Of a stretch of DNA of 42,584 nucleotides, positions 15,811 through 24,349 are shown one piece after another. Below the pieces are notes generated by a model. That model ran no database searches. It was given only the letters and a program-made list of their open reading frames with translations, and was not told the DNA's origin. Each line of letters starts with the position of its first letter. Within the stretch, counting starts at the first letter, position 1. Source of the stretch: an uncultured Clostridia bacterium (GTDB lineage: Bacteria > Bacillota > Clostridia > Christensenellales > CAG-138); NCBI GenBank assembly GCA_934633985.1, contig CAKTYU010000011.1, positions 1 to 42,584 on the forward strand, given 5' to 3'. The position numbers and the translations under genes are program-made.

Positions 15811-16998
15811 ATGAAGAAGCTCATCGCTATTCTTATGGTAGCCATGTTCGCTCTGTCTATGGTAGCCTGCTCTCAGCCCGCTACCGAGGAGCCCGCCCCT
15901 ACCGAGGGGACTCCCGCAACCGAAGGCACCACTGAGACTGAAGCTCCCGCTGGGACCGCTTCCGAGTACAAGGTCGCTATGATCACCGACTACGGCGATA
16001 TCACCGACCAGTCCTTCAACCAGACCACCTACGAGGCCTGCAAGGCTTTCTGCGAGGCTAACGGCATCGACTTCAACTACTTCAAGCCCGCCGGCGACTC
16101 CGATGCGGAGCGTATCGCCATGATCGAGTCCTCTATCGACGAGGGCTACAACGTAGTCGTAATGCCCGGCTATGCCTTTGCCGGCGCCATCAAGGAGACC
16201 GCAGGCACCTACACCGACGTTACCTTCATCGCTCTGGACGTAAGCGCCAGCGATCTGGGCGACGATTATCAGCTCCCCGCCAATCTGTATTGCGCGGTAT
16301 ATCAGGAAGAGCTCTGCGGCTATATGGCCGGTTACGCTGCCGTAAAGCTGGGCTATAAGAACCTGGGCTTCCTGGGCGGCATGGCCGTTCCCGCCGTGGT
16401 TCGCTATGGCTATGGCTTCGTACAGGGTGTTGACGCCGCTGCTGCCGCCATGGGCCTCACCGACGTCAAGCTGAATTACGTTTACGGCGGCCAGTTCTTC
16501 GGCGACGCCGACATCACTGCCGTTATGGACACCTGGTATGCCAACGGCACCGAGGTCGTCTTTGCCTGCGGCGGCGGTATCTTCACCTCTGCTGCTGAGG
16601 CTGCTGCCAAGGTAGGCGGCAAGGTCATCGGCGTTGACGTTGACCAGGCTGCCATCATCGACGGCGCTTATGGCGAGGGCATGACCGTTACCTCCGCCAT
16701 GAAGGGCCTCGCCCCCACCGTAAAGACCATGCTGGGCGAAGTAGTTGCGGGCAATTTCGCAAACTACGGCGGCAAGATCGACACTCTGGGTCTCGTATCC
16801 GACAACCCCGAGGACAACTACGTCCAGATCCCCATGGGCTCCACTCAGTTTGAGGACGGCAAGTTCACCGTTGACGATTATAAGGCTCTGGTAGCCGATA
16901 TGTTCGCCGGCAAGATCACCGTTTCCAACGATACCACCAAGGCTGCCGCTGATTTCGCCACCGTCATCGCCGTTGACGATCAGGGCGCTATAAAGTAA
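15811..16998 (+). CDS. bmpA: BMP/PnrA-family substrate-binding lipoprotein (probable nucleoside binder)
   Basis: Substrate-binding component of an ABC importer. The 395-residue protein has a signal peptide with lipobox SMVAC (Cys20), then a Thr/Glu/Pro-rich tether, then the Bmp/Med/PnrA fold from about residue 50 (YKVAMITDYGDITDQSFNQ; AERIAMIESSIDEGYNVVV; GGGIFTSAAEAAAKVGGKVIG). PnrA-type proteins bind purine or pyrimidine nucleosides, and the ABC genes and thymidine kinase downstream support that ligand. Isoleucine is almost always ATC here, whereas the following ABC genes use mainly ATA, and GCT and GTT are also favoured. This indicates selection for high expression. A strong promoter and its own terminator set it apart as a separate unit. 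Confidence 0.92.
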   Translation: MKKLIAILMVAMFALSMVACSQPATEEPAPTEGTPATEGTTETEAPAGTASEYKVAMITDYGDITDQSFNQTTYEACKAFCEANGIDFNYFKPAGDSDAERIAMIESSIDEGYNVVVMPGYAFAGAIKETAGTYTDVTFIALDVSASDLGDDYQLPANLYCAVYQEELCGYMAGYAAVKLGYKNLGFLGGMAVPAVVRYGYGFVQGVDAAAAAMGLTDVKLNYVYGGQFFGDADITAVMDTWYANGTEVVFACGGGIFTSAAEAAAKVGGKVIGVDVDQAAIIDGAYGEGMTVTSAMKGLAPTVKTMLGEVVAGNFANYGGKIDTLGLVSDNPEDNYVQIPMGSTQFEDGKFTVDDYKALVADMFAGKITVSNDTTKAAADFATVIAVDDQGAIK

Positions 16999-17017
16999 TC
17001 TGCTTTGACCCTAATAA

Positions 17018-17046
17018 GGGGGCCGCTTCGGCGGCCCTCTTTTTAT
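17018..17046 (+). terminator. Rho-independent terminator after bmpA
   Basis: The stem GGGCCGC-TTCG-GCGGCCC (17020-17037) with a stable TTCG tetraloop is followed by a T-rich run. It lies about 20 bases past the stop codon. Partial readthrough into the ABC genes may set the ratio of binding protein to transporter. Confidence 0.9.
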
Positions 17047-17100
17047 GTATATACATAAATTGTCTAAAGCGCTAATTTTTCTTTGCTTTATGCATGTAAA
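17042..17100 (+). promoter_or_regulatory. Two palindromic candidate operators before the nucleoside ABC operon
   Basis: TTTATGTATATACATAAA (17042-17059) is a perfect 18-base palindrome. TTTATGCATGTAAA (17087-17100) is a near-palindrome with the same half-site. Centres are about 43 bases apart, roughly four helical turns. They lie between the bmpA terminator and the ATPase gene. No matching regulator is adjacent; the operator role is inference. Confidence 0.4.
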
Positions 17101-17189
17101 TATAGTAAACTTTATTTATATTTATATGGTTTCCGTCCCCGTGAAACAAGTAGCGCCCGGGCCATAAAAACGGAAGGAGGGACAGTGGC

Positions 17190-18728
17190 TTGGAAAATCA
17201 GTATGCGATAGAAATGCTGAATATAACCAAGAAGTTTCCTGGCATAATCGCCAATGACAACATCACGCTTCAGCTCAGAAAGGGCGAGATACACGCCCTG
17301 CTCGGAGAAAACGGAGCAGGCAAATCGACCCTTATGAGCGTGCTTTTCGGGCTGTATCAGCCTGAGGAGGGCGAGATACACAAGGACGGCCGCAAGGTTG
17401 AGATCAAGGACCCCAACGACGCCAACGCACTCGGCATAGGCATGGTGCATCAACACTTCAAGCTGGTAGAATGCTTCTCTGTTCTGGATAACATCATACT
17501 TGGCGTCGAGCCCAACGACCACGGCTTCCTGCAAAAGCAGGACGCCCGAAGGAAGGTCATGGAGCTTTCGGAGAAATACGGACTCGCCGTTGACCCTGAC
17601 GCTATCATAGAGGATATCACCGTAGGCATGCAGCAGCGCACAGAGATACTCAAGATGCTGTACCGCGACAATGAAATACTTATATTTGACGAGCCTACCG
17701 CCGTGCTTACGCCTCAGGAAATAGACGAACTGATGCAGATCATCAAAAACCTTGCCGCCGAGGGCAAGAGCATACTCTTCATATCCCATAAGCTCAATGA
17801 AATAATGGCGGTGGCGGATCGCTGCACCGTCCTTCGCAAGGGCAAGTATATAGGCACCGTGGAAACCGCCAACACCACCATGGAGGAGCTTTCCGCCATG
17901 ATGGTGGGCCGCAACGTTAATTTTCACGTGGAAAAGGCCCAAGCCAAGCCCGGCGACGTTATTCTCTCCGTAGAAGATTTGACCGTAGCCTCAAAGGTAC
18001 ACAAAAACAACGCAGTAAAGAACGTTTCATTAAAGGTGCGCGCAGGCGAGATAGTCTGCATAGCGGGCATTGACGGAAACGGGCAGACCGAATTCGTTCA
18101 TGCCCTTACCGGCCTCGACCCCGCCGTATCCGGCAGGATAATGCTTTCCGGCAAGGATATAACCAACGCTCCCATACGTCAGCGCAGCATAATGGGCATG
18201 AGCCACATACCCGAGGATCGCCACAAGCACGGCTTGGTATTGGATTACACCCTCGAGGACAACCTCGTGCTCCAGCGCTACTTTGAGCCGGAATTTACCG
18301 ACAATGCGGGCTTCCTCCGCAGGAACAACATACGCGCTTACGCGGAAAAGCTCATCGGCCAGTACGATATCCGTTCCGGCCAGGGCCCCGTCACCATCGC
18401 CCGGAGCATGTCCGGCGGCAATCAGCAAAAGGCCATAGTCGCCCGCGAGATAGACAAAAAGCCCGAGCTGCTGGTAGCCGTCCAGCCCACCCGCGGCCTG
18501 GACGTGGGCGCGATAGAGTATATACATAAGCAGCTCGTGGCCCAGCGCGATGCCGGAAAGGCGGTGCTGCTGGTATCCCTTGAGCTTGATGAGGTAATGG
18601 ACGTTCCGGACCGCATACTCGTAATGTACGAGGGCGAGATAGTCGGCGAGCTCGACCCGAAAGCTACCACTCAGGAGGAGCTTGGCCTCTACATGGCGGG
18701 CGCAAAGAGAGACGAGGTGAAAGCATGA
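17190..18728 (+). CDS. ABC transporter ATP-binding protein, double ATPase (NupO/YufO type)
   Basis: Energy-coupling subunit with two fused ATPase domains, as in simple-sugar and nucleoside importers (CUT2 family). The first domain has Walker A GENGAGKST at 39-47, a signature near TVGMQQRTEI and Walker B ILIFDEPTA. The second has a degenerate Walker A (GIDGNGQTEF), signature SGGNQQK and QPTRGLD. Start is TTG 17190, with AAGGAGG nine bases upstream; a nearby GTG is out of frame. The stop overlaps the start of the permease gene by four bases. The 512 residues match the usual family length. Confidence 0.92.
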   Translation: MENQYAIEMLNITKKFPGIIANDNITLQLRKGEIHALLGENGAGKSTLMSVLFGLYQPEEGEIHKDGRKVEIKDPNDANALGIGMVHQHFKLVECFSVLDNIILGVEPNDHGFLQKQDARRKVMELSEKYGLAVDPDAIIEDITVGMQQRTEILKMLYRDNEILIFDEPTAVLTPQEIDELMQIIKNLAAEGKSILFISHKLNEIMAVADRCTVLRKGKYIGTVETANTTMEELSAMMVGRNVNFHVEKAQAKPGDVILSVEDLTVASKVHKNNAVKNVSLKVRAGEIVCIAGIDGNGQTEFVHALTGLDPAVSGRIMLSGKDITNAPIRQRSIMGMSHIPEDRHKHGLVLDYTLEDNLVLQRYFEPEFTDNAGFLRRNNIRAYAEKLIGQYDIRSGQGPVTIARSMSGGNQQKAIVAREIDKKPELLVAVQPTRGLDVGAIEYIHKQLVAQRDAGKAVLLVSLELDEVMDVPDRILVMYEGEIVGELDPKATTQEELGLYMAGAKRDEVKA

Positions 18729-19873
18729 AAAAGAATCTGCTGAAAAACGACGGCGTGCAGTCGCTTATAGCGTCCCTCGTATGCATAGTGCTGGGGCTGT
18801 TCATAGGCTATATCGTGCTGCTGTTCATCAACCCCACCGGCGCAGGCAACGCCATAGTTACCATAGTAAAGAACTTTATGACCTATAACAGGCCCCAGGC
18901 GCAGCTAAAGTACATGGGCAATACGCTGGTAAAGACGGCTCCCCTGCTCCTCTGCTCCCTGTCCATACTGTTCTCCTATAAGGTGGGCCTGTTCAATATA
19001 GGCGCCGCCGGTCAGTACTGCGCCGGCACGGCTCTGGCGCTTTACACGGCGCTGGGCCTGGGCTGGGGCTGGCTCCCCTGCATGGTATTCGCAATGCTGG
19101 CGGGCGCGCTGCTCGGCTGCATAAGCGGCGTATTGAAGTCCTACCGCAACGTAAACGAGGTCATATCCGGAATAATGCTCAACTGGATAACCCTATACCT
19201 CACGAATATGCTGCTCACGAAGGTAAAGGAAGAGACCAGCCCGTATACCATGGTGCTTAACACCACCAACCCCAACGCGGTGCTGCCCTCCCTGGGCCTG
19301 GGCAAACTTTTCAACAATAACCAGTATGTGGGCCTCGCTATCCCCCTCGCCATATTCATCGCCATAGTGGTGCTTATAGTATTGGAAAAGACCCGCTTCG
19401 GCTATGAGCTTCGCGCTACCGGCTACAACAAGAACGCGGCCAAGTACTGCGGCATGGCGGAAAAGCGCAACATAATCCTCTCCCTCGGCATCTCAGGTGC
19501 GCTGGCGGGGCTGGGCGCGGCTATGCTTTACCTAACCGGCTATGAGCAGTGGCAGTGCTCCACCTCCTCCGTCCCCGGCATGGGCTTCAACGGCATAGCG
19601 GCGGCGTTCCTCGGCGGGCTCAACCCCATAGGCTCCATATTCTCCTCCTTCTTCATTCAGCACATAACCGCCGGCGGCGCATACGTGGATAAGTCCATGT
19701 ACTGCTCCCAGATATCCGACCTTATCTCCGCAATAATCATCTACCTTTGCAGCTTCGTGCTGTTCTTTAAAACGGTGATGAACCGCGGCATAGCAAGGAG
19801 CGAGGAGAAAAAGGCCCGTCTGGAGAAGCAGGCGGCACTCAATGCAAATACCGAGAAAGGGGGCGACGAATAA
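18725..19873 (+). CDS. ABC transporter permease (nucleoside/simple sugar type)
   Basis: Membrane subunit of 382 residues with about nine helices, matching the BPD_transp_2 family (YufP/NupP). Typical stretches are GLFNIGAAGQYCAGTALALY near residue 90, YRNVNEVISGIMLNW near residue 140 and GMGFNGIAAAFLGGLNPIG near residue 280. It overlaps the ATPase gene by four bases and the second permease by one base (TAATG), so the three are co-translated. The C-terminus is a charged cytoplasmic tail. Confidence 0.92.
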   Translation: MKKNLLKNDGVQSLIASLVCIVLGLFIGYIVLLFINPTGAGNAIVTIVKNFMTYNRPQAQLKYMGNTLVKTAPLLLCSLSILFSYKVGLFNIGAAGQYCAGTALALYTALGLGWGWLPCMVFAMLAGALLGCISGVLKSYRNVNEVISGIMLNWITLYLTNMLLTKVKEETSPYTMVLNTTNPNAVLPSLGLGKLFNNNQYVGLAIPLAIFIAIVVLIVLEKTRFGYELRATGYNKNAAKYCGMAEKRNIILSLGISGALAGLGAAMLYLTGYEQWQCSTSSVPGMGFNGIAAAFLGGLNPIGSIFSSFFIQHITAGGAYVDKSMYCSQISDLISAIIIYLCSFVLFFKTVMNRGIARSEEKKARLEKQAALNANTEKGGDE

Positions 19874-20814
19874 TGGTACTGCTGATCCAATACACACTGC
19901 TGTTCGCTTCTGTTCTGCTTCTTGTGGCCCTCGGCGGCTGCTTCTCAGAGCATTCCGGCGTTATCAACCTCGGCCTTGAGGGCATAATGGTAATGGGCGC
20001 TTTGGGCGGCGCGCTGATGATGCGCTACCTTCCCGACGGCACCCCTGCTGTCATAATAGTGCTTCTGGTAATACTTACCAGCATCATCGCGGGTATGCTC
20101 TACTCCTGTTTGCTGGCCATATCCGCAATTCACTGCAATGCCGACCAGACCATCGTCGGCACGGCCATGAACATACTCGGCACCGCGGCGGCCACCGTTA
20201 TCGTCAAGGCCATAAACACCGCGGCCAATCCCGACGACGTATCCTCCACCATACAGTACGTCAGCGCAAAGAAGGCCTTCCTCGTAAGCATAGGCTCCTT
20301 TGAGTTCAACTGGTTCATGCTTGTGGCGGTGATAGCGCTTATACTCTCCTACATCACCCTATACAAGACCAAGTTCGGCCTCAGGCTCATGGCCTGCGGC
20401 GAGCATCCTCAGGCAGCCGACAGCGTGGGCATAAATGTGTTCAAGATGCGCTGGGCCGGCGTGCTTATTTCCGGCCTTCTGGGCGGACTCGGCGGCATAG
20501 TATATATCACCTGCGGCGTAAGCGAATGGAAGTTCGAATACGGCGTTGCGGGCTTCGGCTTCCTCTCCCTTGCCGTTATGATATTCGGCCAGTGGAAGCC
20601 CACCAAGATAGCTCTTGCGGCTTTGCTGTTCGGCTTTTTCAGGGCGCTGTCAAACGTATACTTCGGCTTCGCATTCCTCAAGAACCTGAACATACCCAGC
20701 GGCATATACAATATGCTTCCTTATATCATCTCCCTTGTGGTACTGGCCTTCACCTCCAAGAAATCCAGAGCACCTAAGGCGGAGGGCATCCCATACGATA
20801 AGGGTCTGAGGTAA
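19873..20814 (+). CDS. ABC transporter permease (second subunit, YufQ/NupQ type)
   Basis: Second BPD_transp_2 permease, 313 residues, about nine helices. Family features are HSGVINLGLEGIMVMGALGG near residue 27, CNADQTIVGTAMNILGTAAA near residue 87 and LRLMACGEHPQAADSVGINV near residue 170. It forms a heterodimer with the preceding permease. The thymidine kinase gene begins four bases after its stop, which ties the transporter to nucleoside salvage. Confidence 0.92.
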   Translation: MVLLIQYTLLFASVLLLVALGGCFSEHSGVINLGLEGIMVMGALGGALMMRYLPDGTPAVIIVLLVILTSIIAGMLYSCLLAISAIHCNADQTIVGTAMNILGTAAATVIVKAINTAANPDDVSSTIQYVSAKKAFLVSIGSFEFNWFMLVAVIALILSYITLYKTKFGLRLMACGEHPQAADSVGINVFKMRWAGVLISGLLGGLGGIVYITCGVSEWKFEYGVAGFGFLSLAVMIFGQWKPTKIALAALLFGFFRALSNVYFGFAFLKNLNIPSGIYNMLPYIISLVVLAFTSKKSRAPKAEGIPYDKGLR

Positions 20815-20818
20815 GTCC

Positions 20819-21394
20819 ATGGCAAAGCTCTATTTCCGCTACGGGGCGATGAGCTCAAGTAAGACCGCCAACGCCCTCATGGTAAAATACAACTACGGCG
20901 AGCGGGGGCAGCATGCCCTCCTTGTCAAGCCCGCCATAGACGTGCGGGACGGCGTTCGCACGGTAAAGTCCCGCTGCGGCCTCTCTTCCGACTGTATGCT
21001 GTTTCACGAGATGGACATGGCCGCAATAGGGCGCGGCGACTACGACTGCATAATCGTGGACGAGGCGCAGTTCCTCTCAAAGGACGAGGTAAAGCTGCTG
21101 ACCGATATAGTCGATGATTACGATGTGCCGGTGATATGCTATGGCCTCCGCACAGACTTTCAGGGCAACTTCTTCGAGGGCAGCCATTGGCTCATGGCTT
21201 GGGCCGACACCATCGAGGAGATAAAGACTATATGCTGGTGCGGGCGCAAGGCTATATGCAACGCGCGCCTCGACGGCAGGGGCGGCATAACCAAGGTGGG
21301 CGAGCAGGTGGTCCTCGGCGCAAACGATAAATACATCGGCCTTTGCAGGAGGCACTGGCGGCTTGGGGATCCCGGCCCGGGGCTCAGGAATTAA
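20819..21394 (+). CDS. tdk: Thymidine kinase (type II)
   Basis: Cytoplasmic salvage enzyme phosphorylating thymidine to dTMP with ATP. The 191-residue protein has the P-loop GAMSSSKT at 9-16, Walker B-like DEAQF at 81-85, and the zinc-binding lasso region with cysteines in ICWCGRKAICNARL and the C-terminal LCRRHW. Length fits type II enzymes. It is the last gene of the nucleoside ABC operon, four bases behind the second permease, so imported nucleosides can be trapped at once. A strong terminator follows. Confidence 0.95.
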   Translation: MAKLYFRYGAMSSSKTANALMVKYNYGERGQHALLVKPAIDVRDGVRTVKSRCGLSSDCMLFHEMDMAAIGRGDYDCIIVDEAQFLSKDEVKLLTDIVDDYDVPVICYGLRTDFQGNFFEGSHWLMAWADTIEEIKTICWCGRKAICNARLDGRGGITKVGEQVVLGANDKYIGLCRRHWRLGDPGPGLRN

Positions 21395-21413
21395 AGAAAT
21401 AAAAGATATGCTA

Positions 21414-21443
21414 AAAGGCGCGTACTGCAGGGTACGCGCCTTT
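21414..21443. terminator. Bidirectional terminator between tdk and the DUF1002 gene
   Basis: A 12-base perfect stem, AAAGGCGCGTAC / GTACGCGCCTTT with a six-base loop, lies between two convergent genes. A/T runs flank both sides, so it can serve both strands. Confidence 0.85.
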
Positions 21444-21459
21444 GCTGTGCCTTCAAATT

Positions 21460-22341
21460 TTACTTATTGAACAGGCCCGAGAAGAACTTGCCGACGCTTC
21501 CGAAGAATCCCGTCACCTTTTCCGTGATGGTCTCTACGGCCTTTGCCGCCTTATCCTTGGCGGTCATGGCCTTTTCCACGGTATTGGTAATGGATACCAG
21601 CTTTTCCTTGAGCTGGTTGGCGTCCAGCTTTTCAAGCTGGCGGCACAGCTTCAGAAGCTGCTCTATCTGCCCGTCCGTCACCTGCACGTTGTACTGATCC
21701 GCGAGCTTTTTTATCTCCTTCTTCACGTCCGCGTCGGACATGGTTTCGGTAATATCCAGTATGCCCTTAAGCTCATTTATGAGCGCGGTGGCGTCGTCGC
21801 TGCCTATATACTCTGCAAGCTGGCCGGTAACTATAAGCTCCTCCGCCCCCACCATCTTTGCGAGGCTGGAAAGCGAATTGCCGGTTATATCCTCATAAGC
21901 CTTGTAAATGCCGGTGAGTGCCGCGGTGCCGGATACCTCAAAAGGGGCCGTCACCTTCACGTCCGCATCGGTTATGCCGGCGGTAGTCAGGGCGTTCTTA
22001 TACATCTGCTCGGTACACCAGTTGATGTTCTTGGTGGATACATTCAGCCCGGAGCCTGCATCCAGTATAGTGATATACACGCAGGATATGGCCTTACGGC
22101 CTATCTTTTTATCGTCCACCAGTCCCTCGAGGTACTTCCTCTCGTTTTCGTTGGTGACGGTTATCTCGGGTACAGCGCCGCGCTCAATGCCGAAATCGCG
22201 GTATACCGCCGCTATCTGCTCGGAGTTTAGGTCGGCGCCTATCGCCGCCCTCGCCTCTCCTATCTTATAGGCAAGCGCGCCCGACATGGTGAGCAGGCAA
22301 AGCGCCGCCATTATAATAGAAATAGCTCTCTTGTATTTCAT
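21460..22341 (-). CDS. DUF1002 family secreted protein
   Basis: Member of DUF1002, an uncharacterised Firmicute family of exported proteins. The start is set at ATG 22341, with GGAGG eight bases upstream. The 293-residue protein has a signal peptide or single anchor (about residues 5-25), then the DUF1002 core (NENERKYLEGLVDDKKIGRKAISCVYI; TAALTGIYKAYEDITG). A helical C-terminal region is rich in Lys, Ala and Val and ends with an amphipathic, Phe-rich stretch (VTGFFGSVGKFFSGLF). An extended -10 (TGCTATAAT) lies 37-45 bases upstream. No functional partner is evident. Confidence 0.85.
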   Translation of the reverse strand: MKYKRAISIIMAALCLLTMSGALAYKIGEARAAIGADLNSEQIAAVYRDFGIERGAVPEITVTNENERKYLEGLVDDKKIGRKAISCVYITILDAGSGLNVSTKNINWCTEQMYKNALTTAGITDADVKVTAPFEVSGTAALTGIYKAYEDITGNSLSSLAKMVGAEELIVTGQLAEYIGSDDATALINELKGILDITETMSDADVKKEIKKLADQYNVQVTDGQIEQLLKLCRQLEKLDANQLKEKLVSITNTVEKAMTAKDKAAKAVETITEKVTGFFGSVGKFFSGLFNK

Positions 22342-22377
22342 CGTTAAAACCTCCGCTCGTGTCATTCCACGCTTGCA

Positions 22378-22386
22378 ATTATAGCA
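22378..22386 (-). promoter_or_regulatory. Extended -10 promoter for the DUF1002 gene
   Basis: The minus strand reads TGCTATAAT, identical to the elements at 10791-10799 and 6060-6068. The expected start point is about 30 bases before the ATG at 22341. Confidence 0.5.
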
Positions 22387-22480
22387 CGATGCTTTGGAAA
22401 TAGCATTAACATACTGTAAACAAACCCGCAACATTCGATGGAAAATGGCGGAATGACCGCGTTTATCCCCCACCCTGCCA

Positions 22481-22535
22481 TTTTACACGGGTTTTACATA
22501 ACGGTTCTTTTTCATTTTACACGGCAAATGTAACA
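22481..22535 (+). promoter_or_regulatory. Putative Pho box upstream of pstS
   Basis: TTTTACA occurs at 22481-22487 and 22492-22498, exactly 11 bases apart, again at 22515-22521, and a related TGTAACA lies at 22529-22535. Bacillus PhoP binds tandem TT(A/T/C)ACA hexamers with about five bases between them, which the first pair matches. The phoP/phoR genes are in the same operon, so autoregulation of the whole module by phosphate limitation is likely. Confidence 0.6.
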
Positions 22536-22573
22536 TGATAACCGTAAAGGAAAAAAGAAAGGAATCAAAGAAA

Positions 22574-23398
22574 ATGAAGAAGGTCATAAGCATCGTACTC
22601 GCAGCGGCCTGTGCCGCCGCACTTTTTGCCGGCTGCTCCGCCAAAGCGCCCGAGGCCTCCGCAGATGCGGGCAACGCGTCGCTGGACGGCTCCACCTCCA
22701 TGGAGAAGGTCATAGGCTCCCTTGGCGAGTCCTTCACCAACAGCAACCCCGGCGCATCATATACCTACAACCCCACCGGCTCCGGCTCCGGAATCAAGGC
22801 CGTGTCCGAGGGGACCTGCGATATCGGCCTCTCCAGCCGCAACCTTAAGGACGAGGAAAAGGCCTCCGGCCTCACCGGGACAGTGCTTGCCCTTGACGGC
22901 ATCGCCGTTATCGTAAATCCCAACAACCCCGTATCCGACCTCTCGGTAGAGCAGATCGCTTCTATATACAAGGGCGAGATCACCAACTGGAAGGACGTGG
23001 GCGGCAATGACGCCGAGATCGTGCTCATAGGCCGCGAGGCAGGCAGCGGCACCCGCGACGGCTTCGAGTCCATCACCGGCACCAAGGAAGCCTGCAGGTA
23101 CCGTCAGGAGCTTACCTCCACCGGCGACGTCATCACCACCGTTTCCCAGAACCCCGACGCTATCGGCTACGCTTCCTTGGCTGCTCTGAAGGATGACGTA
23201 AAGGCGCTGACGGTCGGCGGCGTTGCCCCCACCGAGGAGACCGTTAAGGACGGCAGCTATGTTATCCAGCGTCCCTTCGTGCTGGTGACCAAGGATGGCG
23301 TTGAGCTTTCCGAAACGGCAAAGAAATTCTTCGGCTACGCTACCTCCGCCGAGGCCGCAGAGATCATCTCCGCAGCGGGCGCTGTGCCGGTAAATTGA
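22574..23398 (+). CDS. pstS: Phosphate-binding lipoprotein PstS
   Basis: High-affinity phosphate receptor on the outer face of the membrane. The start is ATG 22574, followed by a signal peptide with lipobox LFAGC. The mature protein contains the phosphate-contact motifs GSTSMEKV (about residue 36), GSGSGIKA (about residue 68) and GREAGSGTRDGFE (about residue 156). It is 274 residues, typical of Firmicute PstS. Codon use favours ATC and GCC more than its neighbours, in line with high expression. A hairpin without a T-run separates it from pstC. Confidence 0.95.
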   Translation: MKKVISIVLAAACAAALFAGCSAKAPEASADAGNASLDGSTSMEKVIGSLGESFTNSNPGASYTYNPTGSGSGIKAVSEGTCDIGLSSRNLKDEEKASGLTGTVLALDGIAVIVNPNNPVSDLSVEQIASIYKGEITNWKDVGGNDAEIVLIGREAGSGTRDGFESITGTKEACRYRQELTSTGDVITTVSQNPDAIGYASLAALKDDVKALTVGGVAPTEETVKDGSYVIQRPFVLVTKDGVELSETAKKFFGYATSAEAAEIISAAGAVPVN

Positions 23399-23418
23399 TA
23401 GACAAACGGACGGATACA

Positions 23419-23440
23419 GGGCAGCCGGCAGCGGCTGCCC
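23419..23440 (+). promoter_or_regulatory. Intercistronic hairpin between pstS and pstC
   Basis: GGGCAGCCG-GCAG-CGGCTGCCC is a perfect nine-base stem that lacks a following T-run. It is more likely an RNA stability or processing element that keeps pstS messages more abundant than pstCAB than a full terminator. Confidence 0.6.
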
Positions 23441-23467
23441 CTAAGCCTTGAGAGGGGATACGCAATT

Positions 23468-24346
23468 ATGAAGAAAAGCAAAAAATTCAGGAAGCTGCTC
23501 GAAGCGGTGATGCACGGCATATTCCTCCTGCTCGGCCTTATAACGGTGGGCTGCGTGCTGCTCATCACGGTATACCTTGTCATATCCGGCATACCGGCAA
23601 TACGCGAGATCGGCCTCGTCCCGTTCCTCTTCAACAAGACCTGGGCTTCTACGGCCGCTGCCCCCTCCTTTGGCATACTGCCCTTCATACTCACCAGCGT
23701 GTATGGCACCGCCGGAGCAATATTGCTCGGAGTGCCTGTGGGGTTCTTTACGGCGGTATACCTTGCAAAGATGGCGCGCCCCTCGGTGAAGGCCGTCATG
23801 CAGTCGGCGGTGAGCATGCTGGCGGGGATCCCCTCTGTAGTTTTCGGCCTCGTGGGTATGCTCGTGCTCGTGCCGGGCATACGCGGGCTTTTCAACGTGC
23901 CTGACGGCTCCAGCCTGCTTGCCGCTATCATAGTGCTTTCCATTATGATACTGCCGTCCATAATAAAGGTTTCCGTAACCGCGCTGGAGGCCGTGCCTAA
24001 GGAATACGAGGACGCCTCCCTCGCCCTCGGCGCAACGCCCGTGGAGACGTATTTTCGGGTGTCCGTGCCCGCTGCAAAAAGCGGCATAGCGGCCGCGGTG
24101 GTGTTGGGCGTCGGCAGGGCCATAGGCGAAGCGATGGCTGTAATGATGGTTTCGGGCAACGTGCCGAACATGCCCTCGCTCTTCCAGAGCGTGAGGTTCC
24201 TGACCACAGCCGTTGCGAGTGAAATGTCTTACTCCAGCGGCCTGCAGCAGCAGGCGCTGTTCTCCATAGCGCTGGTGTTATTCCTGTTCATTATGCTGAT
24301 AAACGCCGCGCTCAATTTCTTTCTCAAAAAGGAAAAGGAAGGTTAG
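23468..24346 (+). CDS. pstC: Phosphate ABC transporter permease PstC
   Basis: Membrane subunit of the Pst importer, 292 residues with six predicted helices. It shows the BPD_transp_1 pattern: AGIPSVVFGLVGMLVLVPG near residue 117 and the EAA loop EYEDASLALGATPVETYFRV near residue 179, followed by GVGRAIGEAMAVMMVSGN. A GAGGGG ribosome site precedes the ATG. The pstA gene starts three bases after the stop. Confidence 0.94.
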   Translation: MKKSKKFRKLLEAVMHGIFLLLGLITVGCVLLITVYLVISGIPAIREIGLVPFLFNKTWASTAAAPSFGILPFILTSVYGTAGAILLGVPVGFFTAVYLAKMARPSVKAVMQSAVSMLAGIPSVVFGLVGMLVLVPGIRGLFNVPDGSSLLAAIIVLSIMILPSIIKVSVTALEAVPKEYEDASLALGATPVETYFRVSVPAAKSGIAAAVVLGVGRAIGEAMAVMMVSGNVPNMPSLFQSVRFLTTAVASEMSYSSGLQQQALFSIALVLFLFIMLINAALNFFLKKEKEG

Positions 24347-24349
24347 GCC

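Noticed and set aside
17112..17942. A 276-codon minus-strand frame opposite the ABC ATPase
   Set aside because: It is antisense to a well-conserved ATPase and shows no protein family features.
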